This document shows, one piece after another, positions 8,586 through 16,386 of a DNA stretch of 64,000 nucleotides. The stretch spans positions 2,183,001 to 2,247,000 of the forward strand of contig NZ_CP032829.1 in the NCBI RefSeq assembly GCF_003660165.1. The letters run 5' to 3'. The DNA is from Sphingomonas paeninsulae (GTDB lineage: Bacteria; Pseudomonadota; Alphaproteobacteria; Sphingomonadales; Sphingomonadaceae). The notes beneath the pieces are model-generated. The model did no database searches and was not told the origin of the DNA. It was given only the letters and a program-made list of their open reading frames with translations. Numbering within the stretch: position 1 is the stretch's first letter; each line of letters starts with the position of its first letter. The position numbers and the translations under genes are program-made.

Positions 8586-9170
8586 GAGCTTTGCAAATGC
8601 GTCCGCGCGGTGGCTCATCGCGTGTTTGGCTTCCGGGTCCATCTCGCCGAATGTCAGCGTCTGGCCGTTGACGACAAACATTGCATCATAACCGAAACCA
8701 TGTGTTCCCCGTGGTGGGTTGACGAGCAAACCATCGACGCGGCCCTCGACTTCGACTTCGCTGCCGTTCGGCCAACATAGCGCCAGCGCGCAGACGAAAT
8801 GCGCGTCGCGGCCTGAGTCTTTCGGTGCACGGCCGAGGTGCTCTTCGACAAGGCGCATTGCCGCTCCGAAGTCCTTGGTCTCGCCTGCCCAGCGAGCCGA
8901 GAATATTCCCGGATCGCCGTTCAGAGCATCGACGCAAAGCCCGCTATCGTCGGCGAGTGCGGGCAGGCCCGACAGGTCGGCAGCGGCGCGAGCCTTCAAC
9001 AGCGCATTGGCGGCGAAGGTGGTGCCCGTTTCTTCTGGCTCGGGCAGGTCGAGCGACGCCGCCGAGATGGGTTCGATGCCGTAGGGTTCCAGCAGCGCCC
9101 GGATTTCCCGCACTTTGCCGGGATTGTGACTGGCGATGACCAGTTTGCCGGGCGCTAGCTTTAATGTCAC
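8568..9170 (-). CDS. rdgB: Non-canonical purine NTP pyrophosphatase (RdgB/HAM1)
   Basis: Hydrolyses dITP, ITP and XTP to monophosphates, clearing deaminated purines from the nucleotide pool. 200 residues, normal for the family. Motifs are '[18 protein letters not shown]' (substrate and Mg site), '[17 protein letters not shown]', '[19 protein letters not shown]' with the catalytic Asp-rich region, and '[19 protein letters not shown]'. The ATG overlaps the rph stop by 4 bases, so rph and rdgB are translationally coupled. Confidence 0.97.
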   Translation of the reverse strand: MTLKLAPGKLVIASHNPGKVREIRALLEPYGIEPISAASLDLPEPEETGTTFAANALLKARAAADLSGLPALADDSGLCVDALNGDPGIFSARWAGETKDFGAAMRLVEEHLGRAPKDSGRDAHFVCALALCWPNGSEVEVEGRVDGLLVNPPRGTHGFGYDAMFVVNGQTLTFGEMDPEAKHAMSHRADAFAKLVATVF

Positions 9171-9883
9171 CGACCGGTTGCCTTTGCCTGTGCCGCGAAA
9201 ATGTCTGCGCAGCCGATACGGGCAAGGCGAAGGAGGCGGAGCAACGCTTCCTCGTCATAAGTCGCGCCTTCGGCAGTTGCCTGAACTTCGGCGATGTTGC
9301 CGTCTTCGATCAGCACGAAATTGGCATCGGCATGGGCGTTCGAATCCTCGATATAGTCGAGGTCCAAGACTGGCGTGCCTTCGTAGATACCGCAACTGAT
9401 CGCGGCGACTTTCTGCCTGATCGGATCGACGGTCAGCTTGCCCTCTGCCAGCAATTTGTCGACAGCGAGGCGCATGGCGACCCACGCGCCGGAAATCGAG
9501 GCGGTGCGGGTGCCGCCGTCGGCTTGAATCACGTCGCAATCGAGTGTGATCTGACGTTCGCCGAGTAGCTTCATGTCCATGACCGAACGGAGCGAACGAC
9601 CGATAAGACGCTGGATTTCCTGCGTGCGACCGGACTGTTTGCCCTTGGCAGCTTCGCGATTGTTGCGGGTATTGGTGGCGCGAGGCAGCATTCCATATTC
9701 GGCCGTGACCCAGCCTTCGCCCTTGCCGCGCATAAACGGCGGGACTTTTTCTTCAAGGCTGGCGGTGACGAGGACTTTGGTATCTCCGAACGAGATCAAG
9801 CATGATCCCTCTGCGTGTTTCGTGAACGCGGGTTCGATGGTGATGATACGCATTTGATCGGCAGTGCGGCCTGATGGGCGCAT
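9167..9883 (-). CDS. rph: Ribonuclease PH
   Basis: Phosphorolytic 3'-5' exoribonuclease that trims tRNA 3' ends; the active form is a hexameric ring. 238 residues. Family blocks are '[19 protein letters not shown]', '[19 protein letters not shown]', '[18 protein letters not shown]', the '[16 protein letters not shown]' phosphate-site region and '[19 protein letters not shown]'. The start chosen is ATG 9881-9883 (MRPSGRT); an ATG 33 bases upstream exists but lies before the conserved beginning. First gene of rph-rdgB, divergent from the small membrane ORF and hrcA. Confidence 0.96.
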   Translation of the reverse strand: MRPSGRTADQMRIITIEPAFTKHAEGSCLISFGDTKVLVTASLEEKVPPFMRGKGEGWVTAEYGMLPRATNTRNNREAAKGKQSGRTQEIQRLIGRSLRSVMDMKLLGERQITLDCDVIQADGGTRTASISGAWVAMRLAVDKLLAEGKLTVDPIRQKVAAISCGIYEGTPVLDLDYIEDSNAHADANFVLIEDGNIAEVQATAEGATYDEEALLRLLRLARIGCADIFAAQAKATGR

Positions 9884-9965
9884 AAAAGATTGTCCTTCTT
9901 GGTTTCGTGGGCGCATCTAGCGGCGAGACTGGCGAACTGCCAGCCATTTGGGGAGGACAAGTTCC

Positions 9966-10163
9966 ATGCGCGCCATTCTGTTGATCGTCGGCATCCTTGC
10001 ACTGTTGGCTGGAGCCTTGTTCGCACTACAGGGATCGGGCGTGGTTCACTGGCCCTCTGACAGCTCAATGCTTGATCAGAGTGTGTGGCAGTCGCGCGGT
10101 ATCACCATTGCAATCGCGGGTGCGGCAATCATCCTGATTTCGCGCCGCGTCGGAAGACGTTGA
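9966..10163 (+). CDS. Small two-helix membrane protein, hypothetical
   Basis: A 65-residue protein. 'ILLIVGILALLAGALFALQG' is a first membrane segment, and 'TIAIAGAAIILISRRVGRR' is a second one ending in a basic, probably cytoplasmic, tail. A GGGGAGGA about eight bases upstream supports ATG 9966 rather than ATG 9948. I do not recognise a function. It lies in the rph-hrcA intergenic space on the hrcA strand, 31 bases before hrcA, so it may be cotranscribed with the heat-shock repressor. Confidence 0.72.
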   Translation: MRAILLIVGILALLAGALFALQGSGVVHWPSDSSMLDQSVWQSRGITIAIAGAAIILISRRVGRR

Positions 10164-10194
10164 CGCGGCGGCCTTCGCGCCCGACATAACAAGG

Positions 10195-11235
10195 GTGGCA
10201 GCACCCGTAACCGAATTGACCGACCGTGCGCGTGATGTGTTTCGCATCGTGGTGGATTCCTATATCGAATCGGGTGCGCCGGTCGGGTCGCGGACTATAT
10301 CGAAACTGTCGGGTCTGAACCTGTCGTCTGCCTCGATCCGCAACGTGATGCAGGATCTGGAAGAACTCGGCCTGCTGGCCGCTCCGCATACGTCGGCGGG
10401 GCGGATGCCGACCGAAACCGGACTGCGGTTGTTCGTGGACGGGATGATGCAGGCGTCGGAACCCACGCGAGAGGAGCGGGCGGTGATCGAAAGTCGCCTG
10501 TCGGGCGGTGGTCCGGTCGAGGATGCTTTGGCTGCTGCGACTTTGGCGCTGTCGGGGTTATCCTCGTGTGCGGGGCTGGTGCTGGTGCCGACGCACCAGC
10601 CACGGCTCAAACAGTTTGCATTCGTGTCCCTGTCCCCGGAGCAGGCGCTGATCGTACTGGTTGGAGATGATGGCTCGGTCGAAAATCGAGTCATTGCGCT
10701 ACCTGCGGGCATGAATGCGTCCGCGCTGACGGAGGCTGGGAATTATATGACGGCGCGGCTGTCGGGGATGACGCTGGTCGAGGCTGCTGCCGAGGTTGCG
10801 GGGGAAGTGCGACAGGAGCGGGCGGCCCTTGATGCAGCGTCGCATACTTTGATCGAGCGCGGACTGGCGATCTGGTCGCAGGACCATGCTGCGCGGCCTG
10901 TGCTGATCGTGCGTGGGCAGGCTAATTTGATCGAAGACGGTGATGCGGCGGCACTCGAGCGGGTGCGGCAATTGCTGGGCGAGATCGAGGGCAAGGAAGA
11001 AATTGCGCGCTTGCTCGACAGCGCCCGTAGCGGTTCGGCGACCAAAGTGTTCATCGGCTCCGAAAACAAATTGTTCGCATTGTCGGGGTCGTCGGTGATA
11101 GCTGCACCTTATCGCGGGAGCGACGGCCGGGTGGTCGGCGTGGTAGGTGTAATCGGCCCAACGCGGTTGAATTACGCGCGCGTCGTACCGATGGTAGATT
11201 TCACAGCACAGACTTTGACGAGATTAATGGCATGA
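10195..11235 (+). CDS. hrcA: Heat-inducible transcription repressor HrcA
   Basis: Repressor that binds CIRCE operators upstream of chaperonin genes; its activity depends on GroEL. 346 residues. The N-terminal winged helix is visible ('VVDSYIESGAPVGSRTISK', 'LSSASIRNVMQDLEELGLL', 'HTSAGRMPTETGLRLFVD'), followed by the GAF-like region and the C-terminal 'GVVGVIGPTRLNYARVVPMV'. The start is GTG 10195, just before the conserved 'LTDRARDVF'. It overlaps grpE by 4 bases. I see no CIRCE element (TTAGCACTC-N9-GAGTGCTAA) upstream of it or of dnaK, so its targets, probably groESL, are elsewhere. Confidence 0.96.
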   Translation: MAAPVTELTDRARDVFRIVVDSYIESGAPVGSRTISKLSGLNLSSASIRNVMQDLEELGLLAAPHTSAGRMPTETGLRLFVDGMMQASEPTREERAVIESRLSGGGPVEDALAAATLALSGLSSCAGLVLVPTHQPRLKQFAFVSLSPEQALIVLVGDDGSVENRVIALPAGMNASALTEAGNYMTARLSGMTLVEAAAEVAGEVRQERAALDAASHTLIERGLAIWSQDHAARPVLIVRGQANLIEDGDAAALERVRQLLGEIEGKEEIARLLDSARSGSATKVFIGSENKLFALSGSSVIAAPYRGSDGRVVGVVGVIGPTRLNYARVVPMVDFTAQTLTRLMA

Positions 11236-11771
11236 ATGACGAAGAATTGACGGCAGAAGACGCGATGATCGCTGAAGGCGGCCCTGCGGAGCCGAATCCC
11301 GAAGAGCAGGATCGCACCGTTGCCCTGGAGGCTGAACTGGCCGACGCAAAGGCCGCGACGCTTTATGCTCAGGCGGAAACGCAGAACGTGCGTCGCCGTC
11401 TGGAAAAGGATGCGCAGGACGCGCGTGCCTATGCGTCGACTGGATTTGCCCGGGATATCTTGTCGGTGGCCGATAATCTGTCGCGTGCACTCGATGCGAT
11501 TCCAACCGATCTGCGCGAGGATGAGAAGTTTAAGGGGCTGGTTGTTGGCCTTGATGCAACGGGTCGCGAGCTGGCCGCGGTGTTCCAGCGCAATGGCATT
11601 ACCAAGGTCGTGTCGGTGGGTGAAAAGCTCGATCCCAACCGTCATCAGGCGATGCTAGAAATGCCGAGCGATCTGGAGCCAGGAACGATCGTTCAGGAAA
11701 TGCAGGCCGGTTATATGATTAAAGACCGCTTGCTGCGCCCTGCGATGGTCGGAGTTGCTAAGGCGGGTTAA
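11232..11771 (+). CDS. grpE: Nucleotide exchange factor GrpE
   Basis: Dimeric cochaperone that releases ADP from DnaK. 179 residues: an acidic N terminus, a long coiled-coil helix ('AQAETQNVRRRLEKDAQDAR'), then the beta-wing domain with 'GVEKLDPNRHQAM'-type sequence (here 'GEKLDPNRHQAMLEMPSDL'), 'GTIVQEMQAGYMIKDRLLRP' and 'AMVGVAK'. The ATG overlaps the hrcA stop (ATGA). The stop codon overlaps that of the convergent 65-codon ORF (TTAA). Confidence 0.96.
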   Translation: MNDEELTAEDAMIAEGGPAEPNPEEQDRTVALEAELADAKAATLYAQAETQNVRRRLEKDAQDARAYASTGFARDILSVADNLSRALDAIPTDLREDEKFKGLVVGLDATGRELAAVFQRNGITKVVSVGEKLDPNRHQAMLEMPSDLEPGTIVQEMQAGYMIKDRLLRPAMVGVAKAG

Positions 11772-11965
11772 GCGGATTTGGCGTTTATGCGGTCGATGCG
11801 AAGGCGCGCATCGGCCAGTAGGCCGAGCATCTCTTCGCGCAACGGATGTTGCGTGGGAGCTTTCCGTAGCTCAACCTGAAAGCTCCGAAGGGCGGCCGTC
11901 ATGGCAAAGTATTCGTTGGCATTGAACGCCATGTCTGTGATGATCGAATCGTGTTGAAAGCTCAT
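11768..11965 (-). CDS. Small conserved-looking hypothetical protein
   Basis: A 65-residue, mostly helical and charged protein ('FNANEYFAMTAALRSFQVEL', 'HPLREEMLGLLADARLRIDR') with no signal peptide or membrane segment. There is no strong ribosome site before ATG 11965; the internal ATG at 11930-11932 is an alternative start. I do not recognise the family. It fits exactly between the convergent grpE (stop codons overlapping) and the vgr-related gene, which supports a real gene, but this is the least certain ORF of the region. Confidence 0.55.
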   Translation of the reverse strand: MSFQHDSIITDMAFNANEYFAMTAALRSFQVELRKAPTQHPLREEMLGLLADARLRIDRINAKSA

Positions 11966-11989
11966 GCAGGTATCGTGCGCCTGTCATGG

Positions 11990-12448
11990 TTAACGACCGA
12001 TAAAGGGTAGCACGCTGTTGTATTGGTCGAGGGCGGGCGCGCCGCGTACGATTCGCCCCTGCCGCAGCAGAAATGCGTGACGCACAATCTCTGCCTGTTG
12101 TTCGATGCCATAACGTTTGAGCGGCCAGCCGGGTTTCAGGCTGTAATCATAGCGACAGAATGGATGCCGCCGCAGGGGCAGGAAAATGCCAGACTGTCGC
12201 TGCCAGACGTGCGTCATTTCGTGGATGAACAGCCCCTGTTCGCTCACATGACCTTCGCAAAAGTCTGCGCAATACAGATCGCCCTTGGGATGGAACCAGA
12301 TGCCGCCGTCGGGTGCCATCGCGGTCTGGCGTGGCTGGAAAAATATCCACTTCGCATTGTGAATTTTCACGCGATCATAGTCGATCGCATCTCCGAAAAC
12401 CGATGTGGCCAGCGCAATTTCGGCGCGAGTGAGGGAGCGGACGCTCAT
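11990..12448 (-). CDS. vgr-related protein with HEMTH metalloprotease-like motif
   Basis: A 152-residue protein similar to a short family labelled 'vgr related protein' in sphingomonad genomes. It carries 'FIHEMTHVWQRQSG' near residues 74-87, an HExxH-type zinc site, preceded by 'IWFHPKGDLYCADFCEGH'. The C-terminal 'GIEQQAEIVRHAFLLRQGR' may supply the third ligand (Glu). It resembles the eCIS/VgrG-associated DUF4157-like metallopeptidase fold in its HExxH helix only. No signal peptide is visible. The substrate is unknown, and proteolysis is inference from the motif. Confidence 0.8.
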   Translation of the reverse strand: MSVRSLTRAEIALATSVFGDAIDYDRVKIHNAKWIFFQPRQTAMAPDGGIWFHPKGDLYCADFCEGHVSEQGLFIHEMTHVWQRQSGIFLPLRRHPFCRYDYSLKPGWPLKRYGIEQQAEIVRHAFLLRQGRIVRGAPALDQYNSVLPFIGR

Positions 12449-12455
12449 ATAAGCG

Positions 12456-12886
12456 TCATTTTTCTCCCGGTCGTATCAACACTGCGTCGACCTGAATTCG
12501 TTCGCCGCTGGCAAAGATGAAATTGATTGGCATCGTGCGTGGTGGCTGGAGCGCCGGGTTAACGTCGAAAAACATAACGTGTTTGCCGCCACTTTCGAAT
12601 TTGACGATTCCCTTGGCCGGGATTTCCACCCCCCCTCGAGCGGCTTCATGGACGCCATGCCACCCCCTGACATTGATTCGTGCATTTCCGCGCGAATGGC
12701 GTTTTCGGACGTCACCTCGAGAAGTCGATCGGCAACGGGGCCACCGTGAACAGTGAAATATGCCGCTGCGGGCCCTCGGGGGACCGCAGGGAGCCGCACT
12801 GAGGCATCCGTGACGTTCAGGACAGGCTTCTCCTTGCATCCGCTGAGCGCCAGCGCTGCCAGCGCGATCATGCCGAATATCCTCAT
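12456..12886 (-). pseudogene. Copper chaperone PCu(A)C lipoprotein, interrupted by a single-base frameshift
   Basis: Periplasmic PCu(A)C (DUF461) proteins carry Cu(I) to the CuA site of cytochrome oxidase. ATG 12884-12886, preceded by GAGGAG, gives a lipoprotein signal ('IALAALALSGC'). The Met/His copper motif is present as 'EMHESMSGGGMASM' and 'HVMFFDVNP'. The frame is lost after 'SMKPLEGG' and continues in another frame as 'VEIPAKGIVKFESGGKHVMF' to the end. The break is at the C run 12629-12635 (seven; eight would restore the frame and about 143 residues). A homopolymer error is the simplest explanation. Confidence 0.87.
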
Positions 12887-12934
12887 CTTCAACGCTCCTC
12901 GGTTCCAATGTGTGACAGCTAGTGCCCCATCCTT

Positions 12935-12965
12935 CTTGCGACAAGGCAAACGCCCCCTATATCCG
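12935..12965 (+). promoter_or_regulatory. RpoH (sigma-32) promoter of dnaKJ
   Basis: CTTG at 12935-12938, exactly 17 bases, then CCTATATCCG at 12956-12965. This matches the alphaproteobacterial RpoH consensus CTTG-N17/18-CYTATnTnnG at every fixed position. It lies about 63 bases before the dnaK start, leaving a leader of roughly 55 bases. Heat induction of dnaKJ through RpoH follows from this match. Confidence 0.82.
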
Positions 12966-13027
12966 CAACTGAAACAATCACTCGGGCGTCAGTTTTTTGA
13001 GCACGCCCACAGCATCATGGGGATGAT

Positions 13028-14929
13028 ATGGCTAAAGTTATCGGGATCGATCTGGGTACGACCAATTCGTGTGTTGCCGTCATGGAAGGCGGCAAGCCCA
13101 AGGTCATCGAAAATGCAGAAGGCGCGCGTACGACGCCGTCGATCGTTGCATTCGCCAAGGATGGCGAGCGATTGATCGGACAGCCTGCGAAGCGCCAGGC
13201 AGTTACGAATCCTGACAGCACTATTTTTGCGGTGAAGCGTTTGATCGGTCGCCGGTTCGACGATCCAATCACCAAGAAGGATACCGAACTTGTCCCTTAT
13301 TCGATCTCAAAAGGACCGAATGGCGACGCTTGGGTGAAGGCAGCGGGTGAAGATTATTCGCCGTCGCAGATTAGTGCGTATATTTTGCAGAAGATGAAAG
13401 AGACGGCAGAAAGCTATCTCGGTGAGACGGTCACTCAGGCTGTCATCACAGTTCCTGCGTATTTCAACGATGCCCAGCGTCAGGCAACCAAGGATGCGGG
13501 CAAGATTGCCGGCCTGGAAGTCCTGCGCATCATCAACGAGCCGACTGCTGCTGCCCTTGCTTACGGCATGGACAAGCAGGACGGTAAGACGATCGTGGTT
13601 TACGATCTTGGTGGTGGTACGTTTGACGTTTCCATCCTCGAAATCGGTGACGGTGTGTTCGAAGTGAAATCGACCAACGGCGATACGTTCCTGGGTGGTG
13701 AAGATTTCGATTCGAAGGTTGTCGAGTTCCTCGCTGCTGACTTCCAGAAGGCAGAGGGCATCGATCTTACCAAGGACAAGCTGGCTCTTCAGCGTCTGAA
13801 GGAAGCCGCCGAAAAGGCGAAGATCGAACTGTCGTCGGCACAGAGCACGGAAGTGAACCTGCCGTTCATCACCGCCGACGCCACGGGGCCGAAGCATCTG
13901 GTGAAGGCGATCACGCGTTCGGATCTGGAAAAGCTGGTTGAAGCACTCATCACGCGCACGCTGGAGCCTTGCAAAAAGGCGCTGGCCGATGCTGGTCTGA
14001 AGGCCGATGCGATCGACGAGGTTGTCCTCGTCGGTGGTATGACCCGTATGCCCCGCGTTCGCGAAGTCGTGAAAAACTTCTTCGGCAAAGAGCCGCACAC
14101 CGGTGTGAACCCCGATGAAGTTGTTGCAATGGGTGCTGCCATTCAGGCGGGCGTGTTGCAGGGCGACGTTAAGGACGTGCTGCTGCTGGATGTGACGCCA
14201 TTGTCGCTCGGTATCGAGACGCTCGGTGGTGTGTTCACCCGCATGATCGACCGTAACACGACGATCCCGACCAAGAAGTCACAGACTTATTCGACGGCTG
14301 ACGACAATCAGGGCGCGGTGACGATCCGCGTGTTCCAGGGTGAGCGCGAAATGGCGGCGGACAACAAGTCGCTGGGCCAGTTCGATCTGGTTGGCATTCC
14401 GCCAGCACCACGCGGCGTTCCGCAGATCGAAGTTACGTTCGACATCGACGCGAACGGCATCGTGAATGTCAGTGCCAAGGACAAGGGCACCGGTAAGGAG
14501 CAGCAGATCAAGATCCAGGCTTCGGGCGGTCTTTCGGACAGCGACATCGATCAGATGGTTCGTGATGCCGAACAGTTCGCCGAGGAAGACAAGACGCGTC
14601 GTGCGGCGGCCGAGGCAAAGAACAATGCCGAAAGCCTGATCCACACGACCGAGCGTCAGCTGGTCGATAATGGCGACAAGATCGACGAAGCGCTGAAGAC
14701 TGAGATCGAAGCTGCGATTGCCGAAACCAAGACTGCGGTCGAAAGCGGCGACGTTCAGGCGATGACTGACAAGGCCCAGAATCTCGCGACTGTTGCCATG
14801 AAGATGGGACAGGCGATCTATGAAAAGGAGCAGGCCTCACAAGCTTCCCCGCAGGGTGAAACCGCTGCTGCCGCCGACGACGGTGTCGTTGATGCCGAGT
14901 TCTCTGAAGTCGATGAGAACAAGGGCTGA
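13028..14929 (+). CDS. dnaK: Molecular chaperone DnaK (Hsp70)
   Basis: Cytosolic ATP-dependent Hsp70 that folds and protects proteins together with DnaJ and GrpE. 633 residues. The nucleotide-binding domain carries '[18 protein letters not shown]', '[18 protein letters not shown]' and '[18 protein letters not shown]'. The interdomain linker is '[13 protein letters not shown]', followed by the substrate-binding beta domain and the helical lid. The C terminus is acidic ('[17 protein letters not shown]'), as in other DnaKs. A perfect RpoH promoter lies upstream and a GC-rich hairpin separates it from dnaJ 53 bases downstream. Confidence 0.98.
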   Translation: MAKVIGIDLGTTNSCVAVMEGGKPKVIENAEGARTTPSIVAFAKDGERLIGQPAKRQAVTNPDSTIFAVKRLIGRRFDDPITKKDTELVPYSISKGPNGDAWVKAAGEDYSPSQISAYILQKMKETAESYLGETVTQAVITVPAYFNDAQRQATKDAGKIAGLEVLRIINEPTAAALAYGMDKQDGKTIVVYDLGGGTFDVSILEIGDGVFEVKSTNGDTFLGGEDFDSKVVEFLAADFQKAEGIDLTKDKLALQRLKEAAEKAKIELSSAQSTEVNLPFITADATGPKHLVKAITRSDLEKLVEALITRTLEPCKKALADAGLKADAIDEVVLVGGMTRMPRVREVVKNFFGKEPHTGVNPDEVVAMGAAIQAGVLQGDVKDVLLLDVTPLSLGIETLGGVFTRMIDRNTTIPTKKSQTYSTADDNQGAVTIRVFQGEREMAADNKSLGQFDLVGIPPAPRGVPQIEVTFDIDANGIVNVSAKDKGTGKEQQIKIQASGGLSDSDIDQMVRDAEQFAEEDKTRRAAAEAKNNAESLIHTTERQLVDNGDKIDEALKTEIEAAIAETKTAVESGDVQAMTDKAQNLATVAMKMGQAIYEKEQASQASPQGETAAAADDGVVDAEFSEVDENKG

Positions 14930-14939
14930 TTTCTCTTCT

Positions 14940-14964
14940 CCCCCTCTCTTTTTGAGGGAGGGGG
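14940..14964 (+). terminator. Intercistronic hairpin between dnaK and dnaJ
   Basis: A C-rich arm CCCCCTCTC and a G-rich arm GAGGGAGGGGG flank a short T loop, forming an imperfect stem of about nine pairs 11 bases after the dnaK stop. There is no T tract after it. It could lower read-through or act as an RNA processing/stability element, so that more DnaK than DnaJ is made; this is inference from position and structure. Confidence 0.45.
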
Positions 14965-14982
14965 ACCTGAGATGGGGACACT

Positions 14983-16083
14983 ATGTCTGACGATTTTTAT
15001 GATTTGCTCGAAGTCGAGCGCACGGCGGACGATGGAACGATCAAGTCGTCCTATCGCCGCCTTGCCATGCGGTTTCATCCCGACAAGAATCCGGGCTGCG
15101 ATAAATCCGAATCCAAATTCAAGGCGATTTCCGAAGCTTATGAATGTCTGAAGGACCCGCAGAAGCGCGCGACTTATGACCGATATGGCAAGGCCGGCTT
15201 CCAGAATGGCGGCGGTGGTGGAGCGCAGGACTTCGGTGGCTTCGCAGATATCTTCGACAATATCTTTGGTGGCGGACGTGGCCGTCAGGCGGGACCACAA
15301 CGTGGGGCCGATCTCCGTTACGATATGGAGATTACGCTCGAAGACGCATTCCACGGTAAAGCAACAGAAATTACTGTCGAGGTTTCCGCCTTGTGCGAGC
15401 CGTGCAGCGGTTCGGGCGCAAAACCGGGCACGTCGGCAAAGAGCTGCACCACCTGCAACGGACACGGAAAAGTTCGCGCTCAACAGGGATTCTTTGTTGT
15501 CGAACGCGCTTGCCCAACTTGCCACGGCGCAGGGAAAGTTATTGCCGACCCCTGCAAATCATGTCGGGGCGAGGGACGAGTCGACAAGCAAAAGACCCTG
15601 TCGGTCAATATCCCGGCGGGTGTCGATGAAGGCACACGCATTCGCCTGACCGGTGAAGGCGAAGCCGGTGCGCGGAGCGCTCCGTCGGGCGATCTGTATA
15701 TTTTCCTGCACGTCACTCGTCATGCGATCTTCGAGCGGGAGGGCACCACCCTGTTCGCACGCGCACCGATCAGTTTCACAACTGCGGCATTGGGTGGGAG
15801 CATTGCAATTCCAGGGTTGGATGGCGTTTGCCACGACATTCGCATTCCGGCTGGCATTCAGTCGAGTAAGCAATTGCGGCAACGCGGCGCAGGAATGCCT
15901 GTGCTGAATGGCCGGGGTAGCGGTGATCTGGTTATTCAGGTCGAGGTCGAAACGCCAACTAAGCTGAGCGCCAAGCAAAAAGAATTGCTTGAGGCATTCC
16001 GCGAAACCGAGACGGGCGATGAATGCCCGAAATCAACGAAATTCTTCGATAAATTGCGGTCGGTTTTCGACGATATAATCTGA
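14983..16083 (+). CDS. dnaJ: Chaperone protein DnaJ
   Basis: Hsp40 cochaperone that stimulates the DnaK ATPase and hands over substrates. 366 residues with the class I layout: J domain with HPD in '[14 protein letters not shown]' (about residue 33), a Gly/Phe-rich stretch ('[19 protein letters not shown]'), four CxxCxGxG-type zinc motifs ('CEPCSGSG', 'CTTCNGHG', 'CPTCHGAG', 'CKSCRGEG'), then the C-terminal substrate and dimerisation domains. Downstream of dnaK in the RpoH-driven unit. A perfect 13-bp hairpin follows 14 bases after the stop. Confidence 0.97.
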   Translation: MSDDFYDLLEVERTADDGTIKSSYRRLAMRFHPDKNPGCDKSESKFKAISEAYECLKDPQKRATYDRYGKAGFQNGGGGGAQDFGGFADIFDNIFGGGRGRQAGPQRGADLRYDMEITLEDAFHGKATEITVEVSALCEPCSGSGAKPGTSAKSCTTCNGHGKVRAQQGFFVVERACPTCHGAGKVIADPCKSCRGEGRVDKQKTLSVNIPAGVDEGTRIRLTGEGEAGARSAPSGDLYIFLHVTRHAIFEREGTTLFARAPISFTTAALGGSIAIPGLDGVCHDIRIPAGIQSSKQLRQRGAGMPVLNGRGSGDLVIQVEVETPTKLSAKQKELLEAFRETETGDECPKSTKFFDKLRSVFDDII

Positions 16084-16097
16084 AAGCAGAAACGGCA

Positions 16098-16127
16098 CCG
16101 CTCGCTCTGAATTATCAGAGCGAGCGG
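16098..16127. terminator. Perfect 13-bp hairpin downstream of dnaJ
   Basis: CCGCTCGCTCTGA at 16098-16110 and its exact reverse complement at 16115-16127 surround a four-base ATTA loop. It lacks a T tract on the plus strand and has only a mild T-rich run on the minus strand. It lies 14 bases after dnaJ and 20 bases beyond the stop of the minus-strand micro-ORF, so it may end transcription in both directions. Confidence 0.6.
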
Positions 16128-16147
16128 ATAGGCCCGGATGCTGACGA

Positions 16148-16231
16148 TTAAGCTACGGTTATTGTAGCAATTACCAGCATCGAGGCCACGACCACAGCAG
16201 CGCCAAAGGCTGCCAGTTCGATGATGCGCAT
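16148..16231 (-). CDS. Putative 27-residue hydrophobic small membrane protein
   Basis: Micro-ORF of 27 codons, ATG 16229-16231 to TAA 16148-16150. After a short 'MRIIE' start, the rest ('LAAFGAAVVVASMLVIAT' and onward) can span the membrane once. An AGGAAG lies eight bases before the ATG, a good ribosome site. The ORF is flanked by two perfect hairpins (16098-16127 and 16271-16317) in an otherwise gene-free 303-base region. Size and hydrophobicity resemble small regulatory membrane proteins or type I toxins, but I see no homologue or antisense RNA that proves this. Confidence 0.45.
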   Translation of the reverse strand: MRIIELAAFGAAVVVASMLVIATITVA

Positions 16232-16270
16232 GATGAAGGCTTCCTGTTAAATCGGAAAAGAGTCCGACCT

Positions 16271-16317
16271 CAGCGCAGCAAAGTTTGTTCGGTAGCCGAA
16301 CAAACTTTGCTGCGCTG
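16271..16317. repeat. Perfect 22-bp inverted repeat (long hairpin)
   Basis: Arms 16271-16292 and 16296-16317 are exact reverse complements around a three-base TAG loop, beginning CAGCGCAGCAAAG. As RNA this is a very stable 22-pair stem. No T tract follows on either strand, so it is not a classical terminator. On the minus strand it sits 39 bases before the micro-ORF start and 69 bases after the purB stop. It could be a purB 3' stabiliser, a leader regulating the micro-ORF, or a cruciform/protein-binding palindrome. Confidence 0.85.
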
Positions 16318-16386
16318 CACAATAACTAGGCCTTCAGTGTATTTTCACAACCGCAACAATTGCAGGGACGAGTGCAGTTTCTGCAA

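Noticed and set aside
10164-10194. CIRCE operator before hrcA
   Set aside because: No TTAGCACTC-N9-GAGTGCTAA inverted repeat is present here or before dnaK.
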